Positions 19,292-27,009 of a stretch of 64,000 nucleotides of DNA are shown piece by piece. Source of the stretch: a virus; IMG/VR virus record IMGVR_UViG_3300037840_000216, positions 1 to 64,000 of that record, one strand, 5' to 3'. The notes beneath the pieces are model-generated. The model saw only the letters and a list, made by a program, of their open reading frames with translations, was not told the DNA's origin and made no database searches. The number at the start of each line of letters is the position of its first letter. Position 1 is the first letter of the stretch. The position numbers were made by a program, and so were the translations under genes.

Positions 19292-19876
19292 ATGTCGAGC
19301 TACAACGAAACACTATATAACGACGCCTCGGTCCTCGTTGAGGAGGGTGTCAAAGACGTACGTAGTGGAGATCGAGAGAAGCCCTATCGCACACTTCATG
19401 AGATAGCTATAGGGCTAGGTTTGATCCAATTGAAGACAACTACAGCGGAGAGAAATCGCATCATAGACAGACTACGCCTGACAATCCGTCATGGCCGTGT
19501 CGATGAGAATAACCTAAGCCCCATCGTCGGTCATGGTTATGTCGATGAGTTTAGTTGCCGCTGCTGGACAGCCGAGACGTTTCATCCCGATGAGGTTCTC
19601 GAAGGATGGCACGGACAAGGCAATGCAATTTCCGAGGGGACCTTCAAAAGACAAGATGAAGGTGTGGCCCTCATTGGGGATAGCGGTGCAAAGGCAGCCG
19701 TCGCGCAGAATGATCTGAATCGAAAAAAGCGCGAACAACTCGCTAAAGCAGCCCTCACACCAGCGCAACTGCGTAAAGCTCGTGGTCAGCATGGTCTAAA
19801 CACTCCGAATCAGAAAGAACTAGGTAAGTTCAAAGCCAAGAGCACTACACCAAAACGAACCGCAAAGTCAAACTAA
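19292..19876 (+). CDS. Hypothetical protein, basic C-terminus
   Basis: The 194-residue protein has a folded-looking N-terminal two thirds (TLHEIAIGLGLIQLKTTTAE, then a Cys pair SCRCWTAETFHPDE) and a long lysine-rich tail (LTPAQLRKARGQHGLNTPNQ, then SKSTTPKRT-like). It is preceded by AGTAGGA and followed by a strong terminator. The basic tail suggests nucleic-acid binding. No family was recognised. Confidence 0.7.
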   Translation: MSSYNETLYNDASVLVEEGVKDVRSGDREKPYRTLHEIAIGLGLIQLKTTTAERNRIIDRLRLTIRHGRVDENNLSPIVGHGYVDEFSCRCWTAETFHPDEVLEGWHGQGNAISEGTFKRQDEGVALIGDSGAKAAVAQNDLNRKKREQLAKAALTPAQLRKARGQHGLNTPNQKELGKFKAKSTTPKRTAKSN

Positions 19877-19934
19877 AACTATTCCTATCTCGCTTTCGCT
19901 CGATAGGAGTTAGGGTAGCACACACCTAATTGAG

Positions 19935-19970
19935 ACGGGACCAATGATTGGTCCCGTTTTCATTTTCAGA
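19935..19970. terminator. Strong intrinsic terminator between convergent genes
   Basis: The perfect 11-bp stem ACGGGACCAAT/ATTGGTCCCGT with a 1-nt loop centre is followed by TTTTCATTTT. It ends the plus-strand pair and probably also the ribonucleotide reductase transcript from the other side. Confidence 0.85.
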
Positions 19971-20093
19971 CTACGAGACATAGCTGCTGCCTCGGCTAAC
20001 GCTCGCGTGAGCACTCTCACGGAGACACTTGGCGCAGCGCATAGGGAAAGAACAGTGTGCGCGTGGTAGAAGACGTGGCCGGTGAGTACCCAA

Positions 20094-21803
20094 CTATATA
20101 CCGCACGCGCCACTTCGACACTGAGCGGTCCTAGCAGCATCCTCCTCAAACGTCACGCCCGTCTGTCCTAGCGCCTCCTCGTACGGGACGCCTACGAGCG
20201 GCTGACCAGCACGAGCGCCGTTCGGATACGTTGTCACGCCACGCAAACGCGGAAGGTAAGGATAGAGGGTATCAGCGAAGTCGCGAGCCTCTTGAGAGTC
20301 CGTGATCGGGTACGGCAGGTTGATCGTGGATGCGATGCCGTGATCAACGTACTCCTGAAGGTCAGCTTGGAACTCGATCCGGCGCTCGACGTTGTAGCTG
20401 AGCGCGTAGGCGTCCTCGATGTCCTCGTGATCCACGCCGCTCTCAATCAAGCGCTGCGCCGTGGGATCGATCACGTACTGGTGCTTCCACTTACCATCGG
20501 TGCTGTCTAGGAAGCGCCGCTTGTAAGCTACGCAGAAGATAGGCTCGGCGGAGGTCGTTGTCTCTCCGATGATGCCGATCGTTCCGTTCGGAGCAATCGC
20601 ACGAGTCTTGACGGGCCGACTGAGCTTGTGCTTGTCCGCCCATTCACCTGCGAGGTCTGTGGACTCCGCGTATGCCTCCAACCAGTCGCGTAGCTCGGGC
20701 ACCATTTCGTATCGGTAGCCACGCACAAGTAGCCACTCGTGCAGACCCATCAAGCCGAGCCCGAGACGACGGTTCTTCGCGCGGATCTCCTTCACCCTCT
20801 CGTATGGCACGTCTGAGTAGACGGTACCGGCGAGCAAGAAGAGAGTCGCTAGACGCACGACCTCTGCGAACTCCTCGCGGCTGTGAATGCGGGCCATGTT
20901 GATCGAGCCGAGGTTGCATACGTCCGAGTCGTCTTCCGATGTGATCTCGGTGCAAGCGTTTCGCAAGTTCTCGTTGACGTGCTCTCCGGTGTCGATGCTG
21001 AACCCAGGCTCGCCCGTCGCAACCATGTGCTCACAGGTGGTGTAGTAGACAGACTGGGCCAAGTCGTGCTGCGGATGGTTGGGGTCCTCGAACGCGAGGA
21101 AGAAGTCATCGTTCAAGATGACGGAGATGTTTGTCATGTCGAGTGGCGCGGGTGCTTCATCACCTTTCTCGACGGCTGCCTTCTTGGCTGCGACGATCTC
21201 CGGGGACCAGTCCTTGGCCTCGATCCATCTAAAGATGTCACCATGGTTCCAGTGAAGCCCAGCCCAGATGGCGGAGCGCCTGTGACCACCTTGCATAACG
21301 TGACGAGCGATCTCGTTGACCATCTTGGCAGGCGAGAGCGGTCCAGTTGCGAAGCCGCCAGTCTTCTGAATCAAAGTGCCGTAGGGGCGCACGTCTGAGT
21401 AAACAGCCCCAATGCCGCCACCAGAAGAGAGTGACATGATAGCCTTGTGAACCAGGTCCGCCCAACCCTCGCGCGAATCTTCACAACGAAGGAGAAAACA
21501 GTTGTTGATCTGATGGATAGTGCGGCCAGAGGAGGCTAGGTAGCGACCGCCGGGAATGAACTTGCGCTGGATGATCAATCGGACTAGAGCCTGAAACTCG
21601 GGGTCCTTGTCGGTGTAGTTGAGTGCCCCCAGTACGTGACGCACTACGCGATAAGCGGTGTCGGGCCAGACCTCGATCGGCTCTTCGTCCTCGTCCTTCC
21701 ATGAGTACTTGTCCATGTACTGCAACAAGGCCCACGGACCCATCTGTTCATCCTGCTCTTCAAAGTCGAAACCCGCCGTGGCGGGAAGTAGTGCTGCCTC
21801 CAT
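20094..21803 (-). CDS. nrdJ: Class II (adenosylcobalamin-dependent) ribonucleotide reductase
   Basis: The 569-residue protein reduces ribonucleotides to deoxyribonucleotides for phage DNA synthesis. Visible motifs are NCFLLRCEDS (first active-site Cys), SLSSGGGIGAVYSDVRP, TGEPGFSIDTGEH, DVCNLGSINMARI (Asn and Cys of the catalytic core) and NGTIGIIGETTTSAEPIFC. The C-terminal tail ends TAQCRSGACGI, supplying the redox Cys pair. The absence of a nearby small subunit and the motif spacing fit class II NrdJ, which uses a B12 cofactor. The length is at the short end for the family. It is transcribed divergently from the replication cluster, from a TATACT box at 21952-21957 through a G-rich leader of about 140 nt; a nearer TAAGAT box (21812-21817) would give a leaderless form. 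Confidence 0.9.
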   Translation of the reverse strand: MEAALLPATAGFDFEEQDEQMGPWALLQYMDKYSWKDEDEEPIEVWPDTAYRVVRHVLGALNYTDKDPEFQALVRLIIQRKFIPGGRYLASSGRTIHQINNCFLLRCEDSREGWADLVHKAIMSLSSGGGIGAVYSDVRPYGTLIQKTGGFATGPLSPAKMVNEIARHVMQGGHRRSAIWAGLHWNHGDIFRWIEAKDWSPEIVAAKKAAVEKGDEAPAPLDMTNISVILNDDFFLAFEDPNHPQHDLAQSVYYTTCEHMVATGEPGFSIDTGEHVNENLRNACTEITSEDDSDVCNLGSINMARIHSREEFAEVVRLATLFLLAGTVYSDVPYERVKEIRAKNRRLGLGLMGLHEWLLVRGYRYEMVPELRDWLEAYAESTDLAGEWADKHKLSRPVKTRAIAPNGTIGIIGETTTSAEPIFCVAYKRRFLDSTDGKWKHQYVIDPTAQRLIESGVDHEDIEDAYALSYNVERRIEFQADLQEYVDHGIASTINLPYPITDSQEARDFADTLYPYLPRLRGVTTYPNGARAGQPLVGVPYEEALGQTGVTFEEDAARTAQCRSGACGI

Positions 21804-21887
21804 GTGATCCTATCTTATCGTTGTGTGGGTTACTGTTCGCTCAGCTTATCAGAGGAGTGGCAACCCAAGCTACTCGCAACCAAATAA

Positions 21888-21952
21888 AAATTCCCCCTCC
21901 CCCTCCCCCTCCTCTCTCCTCTCGCGCTCTTCTCTCTCCGACCCCCTCCCCA
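21888..21952 (-). promoter_or_regulatory. G-rich tract in the ribonucleotide reductase leader
   Basis: On the minus strand this stretch is almost pure purine, with three GGGGG runs separated by single A residues plus GGGG-A-GGGGG, a strong G-quadruplex candidate. It lies between the TATACT box at 21952-21957 and the gene start at 21803. Confidence 0.6.
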
Positions 21953-22059
21953 GTATAGCGTACACAGACAAACACTAAGTGTTTAGCAAAGGACTTGGGC
22001 CTGTTAGACACAGAAAACCGCCGAAGCACGCGCGAGCCCAAGTTGCTACCTCGCCGTGA

Positions 22060-22065
22060 TAAACT
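22060..22065 (+). promoter_or_regulatory. -10 box (TAAACT), leaderless spacing
   Basis: TAAACT, preceded by TGA, lies 7 nt before the ATG at 22073. Confidence 0.5.
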
Positions 22066-22072
22066 TTCGCCG

Positions 22073-22384
22073 ATGTCGATCATCATGACTCAGCGATGTC
22101 TCTCTACCGAACCATGGTTCGAGATGTACGTGCCTTCCGCTACCGAACAGGGCAAGGAGTACCGTGTGTTGATGCCTTGGCCTGACGATGAAGTTGATGG
22201 TTTGGCCTGCGAATGTATGTCATTCGTCCATCGAGGGCACTGTCATCACCAGCAGATTGCCTTCGACTTGTTGTGTCGCTGGACCTCTTTTGAGGGTCCC
22301 GAGAAGCAGACTCGCGAGCAACGTCGCAACCGCATCTGCCCTCGTTGCGAGGGTAAGACTGTGGCCGAGGCTGAGTTCGAGTGA
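22073..22384 (+). CDS. SWIM-type zinc-finger protein
   Basis: The 103-residue protein contains LACECMSFVHRGHCHHQQIA (about residues 44-63), the CxC...CxH arrangement of SWIM zinc fingers, and ends with a second pair, CPRCEGKT. SWIM domains bind nucleic acids or proteins and occur in phage and bacterial helicase partners. The start at 22073 is chosen from the leaderless promoter. It opens the plus-strand replication cluster. Confidence 0.75.
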   Translation: MSIIMTQRCLSTEPWFEMYVPSATEQGKEYRVLMPWPDDEVDGLACECMSFVHRGHCHHQQIAFDLLCRWTSFEGPEKQTREQRRNRICPRCEGKTVAEAEFE

Positions 22385-22394
22385 ACCTGAGTGA

Positions 22395-22400
22395 TATGAT
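22395..22400 (+). promoter_or_regulatory. -10 box (TATGAT), leaderless spacing
   Basis: TATGAT lies 8 nt before the ATG at 22409. Confidence 0.5.
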
Positions 22401-22408
22401 GGACGATC

Positions 22409-22981
22409 ATGACTAACAACCTCACTCAGATCACCAAGACGCTTGGCAGCGCACACCGAGCAAAGTCCACTGCAGAAAAGGAACTCAAGGAGTCACGAAC
22501 CAAGTTCTTCGATGCGGTCGATGAGGAGATCGTTGCCACCGAGACGCTCGCTCAGCAGACAGTTGACATCCCGGCCGATGTCGAGAGCGCAGAGGCGTAC
22601 GTCACGCAGTTCTACCCAGGCTGGAGAATCGTCGGGGACGAGCTAAAGAAGGGCACAGATTCAGCCCTCATCGAAGAGGACCCGGCTTTCAAGAAGTTCG
22701 TCTACGTCAACCACGACGACGGGTATGTCTACCGGCGCAACGTCTCTCAGGGCGGACCGTCCTTGGACAACGAGCGCCTCAAGGCAGAGAACCCGAAGCT
22801 CTGGAAGCGCATCACCGAAGAGAGGGTGCAACCGGCAACGAAAGTGCGCGTGCTCAAGGACCTAGAGGAAGTGGACAACAAGGATCTGGCAGCGATGCAA
22901 GAGTACTTCGTACCCGGCCCGATGACGGTCAAGCTCGACGCTCCTCGTAAAGCAAAGCCGGACGAGTTGGATGCGGCTTAG
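22409..22981 (+). CDS. Hypothetical protein, N-terminal coiled coil
   Basis: The 190-residue protein begins with a helical region (LGSAHRAKSTAEKELKESRT) and has a compact C-terminal half (YVTQFYPGWRIVGDELKKGT, then VYRRNVSQGGPSLDNERLK). A small early gene in the replication operon; its stop codon abuts the next ATG. No family was recognised. Confidence 0.75.
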   Translation: MTNNLTQITKTLGSAHRAKSTAEKELKESRTKFFDAVDEEIVATETLAQQTVDIPADVESAEAYVTQFYPGWRIVGDELKKGTDSALIEEDPAFKKFVYVNHDDGYVYRRNVSQGGPSLDNERLKAENPKLWKRITEERVQPATKVRVLKDLEEVDNKDLAAMQEYFVPGPMTVKLDAPRKAKPDELDAA

Positions 22982-23272
22982 ATGCGAACCACCACCCGAG
23001 CCAATTGGAGATTTTCTTTCACAATCTCAGACTTGGGACGATTGCTTGGAAAGTCTCCGGTCACTCTCCGAGGCTGGGATGATCGAGGACTGGTCGATAT
23101 CCCACGGGACCCTTCAGGGGACCGCAAGCTTGGATGTGCAGATATCCGTACGATTGCCGATCAAGCTTTCGAGCTTGGTCGTATCAATCGTCGCCGTGCC
23201 AATCTAGTGCATGCTACTATGACTCTCATAGAGCAGATCGAAGCAGAGAATAACTGGAGAGCAAAGGAATGA
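22982..23272 (+). CDS. MerR-like helix-turn-helix protein
   Basis: The 96-residue protein contains FTISDLGRLLGKSPVTLRGW (about 12-31) followed by DDRGLVDIPRDPSGDRKLGC, the winged-HTH pattern of MerR/excisionase-type proteins. The C-terminal helix (RINRRRANLVHATMTLIEQI) could dimerise. It starts directly after the upstream stop. Its likely role is DNA binding in early regulation or replication. Targets are unknown. Confidence 0.8.
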   Translation: MRTTTRANWRFSFTISDLGRLLGKSPVTLRGWDDRGLVDIPRDPSGDRKLGCADIRTIADQAFELGRINRRRANLVHATMTLIEQIEAENNWRAKE

Positions 23273-23481
23273 ACCCGCCTCGCATCAAGATCGTCAGCGA
23301 CGGTCACGCTTCAGGTACAAAAGCGTACGTGGAAGACGATGACGGCAAAATCACCTACATTCCAAATATAGTTAGAGCGTATTGGCATGTTCATGCAGGG
23401 TCCCCGGCACAAGCAACGCTAGATCTCATCAACGTCGAGGTAGACATCCTTGGCGAGAAGAATGAAACCAAAGATGACTGA
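23269..23481 (+). CDS. Hypothetical small protein
   Basis: The 70-residue protein is beta-rich (RIKIVSDGHASGTKAYVEDD, KITYIPNIVRAYWHVHAGS) and overlaps the upstream stop by 4 nt (ATGA). No family was recognised. The overlaps on both sides support that it is translated. Confidence 0.7.
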   Translation: MNPPRIKIVSDGHASGTKAYVEDDDGKITYIPNIVRAYWHVHAGSPAQATLDLINVEVDILGEKNETKDD

Positions 23482-24118
23482 TCTGCGCATAGGAATTCTT
23501 GGAGCACCCGGAGCAGGCAAGAGCACTTTTGCCAAAGCTCTAGCCACCAAGCTACGGTCTGAGAAAGGCGGCGTCACACGTCAGACGGTCAAGGTCGTGG
23601 ATGGCTACATGGATAGCCTCATCAAGCGTACCGGCTATGCCTTCGACATCTTTGCCACCTACCCGCAGAACTATCAGATCCTCTTCGAGCGCTGGACCAG
23701 GGAACAAGAGGCTGAACATGCCGGGTGCGAGATACTGATCACGACCGGCTCACTCTACGAAACGATCCTCTACACGGCGCTTCGCGTCAACTCGGATATC
23801 GTGCTTAAAGAGGACTCCACTGTGCAGCTACAGGGACGCGCCGCCATGGAAATGCTTGGGGTCACGCAGTCACTCATCGCCACACACGATCTGCTACTAT
23901 TCTTGCCGTATGATGGCAATATACTCACTGAGAAGGGTCACTCGTACGATGTGGCCATCAATGAGAAGCTACCCGGCGTCGTCGCGGGGTACTTCCGCCC
24001 GCTCACAGAACTCACCGGCACAACGAAGAGGAAGGTAGCTGATGCCGTCCAAGCAATCCAAGCCATCGAACGTACCAAGTCCGCTCTCGCTGCGGCGGAT
24101 CAACAATCGGCAGTTTGA
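23462..24118 (+). CDS. P-loop ATPase/kinase
   Basis: The 218-residue protein starts with a beta strand and a Walker A motif (IGILGAPGAGKSTFAKALAT). Later hydrophobic strands (EILITTGSLYETILY, DLLLFLPYDG) fit a small P-loop kinase or NadR-like ATPase fold. The DG/NYQ region could hold a lid. It overlaps both neighbours. Substrate is unknown; a nucleotide kinase is possible given the adjacent replication genes. Start alternatives are 23450 and 23474. Confidence 0.75.
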   Translation: MKPKMTDLRIGILGAPGAGKSTFAKALATKLRSEKGGVTRQTVKVVDGYMDSLIKRTGYAFDIFATYPQNYQILFERWTREQEAEHAGCEILITTGSLYETILYTALRVNSDIVLKEDSTVQLQGRAAMEMLGVTQSLIATHDLLLFLPYDGNILTEKGHSYDVAINEKLPGVVAGYFRPLTELTGTTKRKVADAVQAIQAIERTKSALAAADQQSAV

Positions 24119-24896
24119 CGAGATCGAATCGCTGATCAGGAAGTCGTCCTTGATCAAGCTCGGTCAGTGCCCGACGTGTGAAGCCAAGGCCGAACATGTT
24201 GCGGAGGCTCTGATCTGGCCGACTGACAGCACCTATTTCTACGACGACAAGGATCACCCCTGCAACTGCGCAGAACAAGAGACGCTATTCCGTCACTACA
24301 TGCTCGCGCGTATCCCTGAGGAGTACATGCGCCTCGGCGTAGATACCTATTGGGGGGATCCTGATGCAATGGCGGCGGCGCTCGCGTACATCGAGAACTG
24401 GCCTAAGCTACGCAGATACGGACTCGGCATCGGCTTCTATTCCAAGGCGCAAGGTACAGGTAAGACCTTCCTCGCGATGATGATTGCGCGCGAGCTAGTC
24501 AAGCAAGGCGAGTCGGTTCATTGTATCTTCTTCCGGCGCATGGTCGAAATCTACGATTTGGATGTGAAGGAACGCCGATTCGAAGAGGAGCGTATCCGCG
24601 ACTGCACAGTGCTCGTGTTGGACGAGGTAGCGCGTCCGGTGTCCGAGGCTCAGCGTGCCCTTTTTGCGGAGAAGTTCGAGGAGTTGATTAGGCATCGGAG
24701 CAACTACAACAAAGTCACGATCCTGACGACCAATATGGAGCCCGACGAGCTTGACACTATTTACCCACGTACATACTCACTACTCGCAGCCAAGGAGGAG
24801 TCGGTCTATGTCAACGGCACGGACGTACGCAAGGAGAACCTGAACAATCTCAACAAGGAACTCGCCCTGAACGGCGAAATCCGTACTATCATTTAG
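24042..24896 (+). CDS. DnaC-like AAA+ helicase loader
   Basis: The 284-residue protein has an N-terminal zinc-binding region (CPTCEAKAEH, then HPCNCAEQ) and a DnaC/IstB-type AAA+ domain: Walker A SKAQGTGKTFLA (about 134-145) and Walker B CTVLVLDEVAR (about 187-197), then a sensor-like segment KVTILTTNMEP. It would load the DnaB-like helicase encoded downstream. It overlaps the P-loop gene by 77 nt. Confidence 0.85.
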   Translation: MPSKQSKPSNVPSPLSLRRINNRQFDEIESLIRKSSLIKLGQCPTCEAKAEHVAEALIWPTDSTYFYDDKDHPCNCAEQETLFRHYMLARIPEEYMRLGVDTYWGDPDAMAAALAYIENWPKLRRYGLGIGFYSKAQGTGKTFLAMMIARELVKQGESVHCIFFRRMVEIYDLDVKERRFEEERIRDCTVLVLDEVARPVSEAQRALFAEKFEELIRHRSNYNKVTILTTNMEPDELDTIYPRTYSLLAAKEESVYVNGTDVRKENLNNLNKELALNGEIRTII

Positions 24897-24904
24897 GAGG
24901 CATC

Positions 24905-25432
24905 ATGTGGTTCGTAGTCAGTAAGAAACGTTATTACGAGCATCTTAACCAATGGGGTCTTGCAGAACGCAAACGACAAGCGAAAATAGGTGAGCTAGAA
25001 AAGACGATCGAAGACCAAGACGCACGCCCGCGCAGCACGGAACGAGAGAAGGTCTTGCAAGATCTGCAAGAAGCGTTCAACTTGATCCTTGGGTACCAGC
25101 GGGCGCTTACCATCGTCGGAGGGGCCGATCCTCAGATCTCCAAGGCTAACGCTCTGCTGGAGCGATACGGATTGCAAGGCGAGGCTAGCGCCTCATATTT
25201 GGGGTTCAAGCGCGTAGAGGGATTCAAAGAGCCGCGCGCTGAGGAGTCGCCGAAGCGACTTTCACCCGAGTGGTGGGCGCAAGAAGAGAAGCGCTGGGGC
25301 ACAGAGGCATACGGCAACGCCAACGTACGTATCGAGGCTGAGGCTATCGATGACGGCGATGACAAGGAGCCCGGTTATACCCGCGCGGTGGTGCGATTCG
25401 TGGACCTCGACGCAGAGCCCGACGCATCTTGA
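24905..25432 (+). CDS. Hypothetical coiled-coil protein
   Basis: The 175-residue protein has a long charged helix (ERKRQAKIGELEKTIEDQDA, about 20-60) and a C-terminal acidic/beta part. A strong GGAGG lies 4 nt before the ATG. It is placed between the loader and helicase genes. No family was recognised. Confidence 0.75.
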   Translation: MWFVVSKKRYYEHLNQWGLAERKRQAKIGELEKTIEDQDARPRSTEREKVLQDLQEAFNLILGYQRALTIVGGADPQISKANALLERYGLQGEASASYLGFKRVEGFKEPRAEESPKRLSPEWWAQEEKRWGTEAYGNANVRIEAEAIDDGDDKEPGYTRAVVRFVDLDAEPDAS

Positions 25433-25453
25433 CCTGCTACGATCAAGACCGCA

Positions 25454-25516
25454 ATGGCTGTTGACCTAGACATAGAGCTTCTAAGTCACCTCGATGTTGT
25501 TCTAGTTGAGGTCTAA
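25454..25516 (+). CDS. 20-residue leader peptide copying the helicase N-terminus
   Basis: The frame encodes MAVDLDIELLSHLDVVLVEV. Its first 13 residues nearly repeat the helicase start (MAVDLDVELLSHL), with many synonymous changes, and its TAA lies 1 nt before the helicase ATG. A TACGAT box lies 10 nt upstream. It is either a regulatory leader peptide or a partial duplication. Confidence 0.5.
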   Translation: MAVDLDIELLSHLDVVLVEV

Positions 25517-25517
25517 T

Positions 25518-26735
25518 ATGGCCGTAGATCTCGATGTCGAGTTGCTATCACATTTGCCAGATCCAGAGGCATGGGTTGTGCTCCGTGGTGAGAAATTCCG
25601 CGATGTCTTGATTGAGGATGATGCTGTTCGCACGATCTACCAGTGGGCGGACCAGCACTACCGGGAGCACAAACAGATAGCAACCTCGGCCGTTCTGGAT
25701 GAGGAGTTTGAGATCGATTTCACCACGCCGGAGACGGCCATTGGTGATCTGATCGATCGTATGCGCGAACGCTACATGAAAAACCAAGGCCGCGAGTCTG
25801 TGCGCGCCATTGGGGAGCAGTTCAAAGAGGACCCATCCGGCGTTCCCAAGCTGCTGCTCCAGAAGGGTAAGGAGCTAACCGATCTGCTCACTCGGCACGG
25901 GGAAATGTACGGCACCGGGGATTTTGACCGTACGCTTAAGGGATATTTGGACAAGGCAACCAAAGGACCAGGGCCAAGCCTTGGGTTTAAGACCTTGGAT
26001 GATTATTTTCATGGTCAAAGAGGAATTACCATTTATGCAGGTCCCCCAAAGCATTGGAAGTCGTGGTGTATGGTCAAGGGTGTAATTGAAAACGTCTTTC
26101 AAGGTACCTATCCGTGGCTTTACCCGCTAGAGCTTCCCGCTGAGGAAACGAACATGCGCCTGATCTGTATGATCTCGGACATCCCGTGGCACAAGTACAT
26201 CCACAACACCATCACGCGCGACGAGCAGAAGATGATGAGAGAGATAGCTAAAAACCTGGACGAAATGGGTATATATAAGATTGTCCAGCCACCACAGGGC
26301 GAACGTTCACCTGACGAGTTGATTGGGAAAGCGCAAGATGCCGGGGCAGGTTCAATTTGGGTCGATCAACTTCAGTACGTAGAGATCGGTGGTAAGTCGC
26401 TAGGGGCATGGAATGAGACGGGCAAGTATTGGGAGGTACTTGATCGTTCGCGTAATCTTACAGATGACATTTGTTTTGCTCATCAATTTAATCGCTCTGT
26501 AATAAATGCAGATAAAATGCCTTCGATTCAGCAACTAAAGGGCTCGTCCGCTATAGAGGAGACGGCAACTTTGGTTCTCGGTCTATGGGCTAGTAAAGAG
26601 ATGCGCAAGTCTAAGCGTTTTGAAATCGGTACTCTTGCCTCGCGTAACCATGACTTCTGTAACTGGGAAGTCGAAGTGGATCTGACGCGCCGCTGCAACT
26701 TCGAGATCGTCGGCGTGGTAGAGGACGATGAATGA
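25518..26735 (+). CDS. DnaB-like replicative helicase
   Basis: The 405-residue protein has an N-terminal helical domain (about 1-130) and a RecA-like ATPase domain starting at TLDDYFHGQRGITIYAGPP. The Walker A is AGPPKHWKSW, which keeps the Lys and Ser but has Trp instead of Gly before the Lys. Walker-B-like GSIWVDQLQYVEIGG and a later QLKGSSAIEETATLVLGLWA region fit the DnaB/RadA helicase core. It unwinds the replication fork together with the neighbouring loader and primase. The true ATG is at 25518; the codon 12 nt upstream is a TTG. Confidence 0.82.
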   Translation: MAVDLDVELLSHLPDPEAWVVLRGEKFRDVLIEDDAVRTIYQWADQHYREHKQIATSAVLDEEFEIDFTTPETAIGDLIDRMRERYMKNQGRESVRAIGEQFKEDPSGVPKLLLQKGKELTDLLTRHGEMYGTGDFDRTLKGYLDKATKGPGPSLGFKTLDDYFHGQRGITIYAGPPKHWKSWCMVKGVIENVFQGTYPWLYPLELPAEETNMRLICMISDIPWHKYIHNTITRDEQKMMREIAKNLDEMGIYKIVQPPQGERSPDELIGKAQDAGAGSIWVDQLQYVEIGGKSLGAWNETGKYWEVLDRSRNLTDDICFAHQFNRSVINADKMPSIQQLKGSSAIEETATLVLGLWASKEMRKSKRFEIGTLASRNHDFCNWEVEVDLTRRCNFEIVGVVEDDE

Positions 26736-27009
26736 GGTCAGGATCACACGACGCAGGAGAGCGGTGGAAGACCCGTCTCCTATCCCTAGCTGGCTAGACA
26801 ACCCTGAGGAGATTGGGCCGTGTCCGTGTGGCAACCCTCCCGACGACGCCTGTATGTTGATCGAGGGCGACGCTCCGCTCAGTAGGTGGTTCCACATGGG
26901 GTGTTTGGACTTCCTGGAGAAAGAGATGGACGAGGAGGAAATCGAGGAAAAGCGCGCCTGGGAACACCATGTGAAACGCATGCAAGAAGGAGAGGACGAC
27001 GATGAGTAG
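26728..27009 (+). CDS. Small acidic protein with CxC/Cys cluster
   Basis: The 93-residue protein has a cysteine cluster (GPCPCGNPPDDACML, then RWFHMGC) that may bind zinc, and a very acidic, helical C-terminus. It overlaps the helicase stop by 8 nt and the primase start by 8 nt. It may link helicase and primase, but this is only positional inference. Confidence 0.7.
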   Translation: MNEVRITRRRRAVEDPSPIPSWLDNPEEIGPCPCGNPPDDACMLIEGDAPLSRWFHMGCLDFLEKEMDEEEIEEKRAWEHHVKRMQEGEDDDE

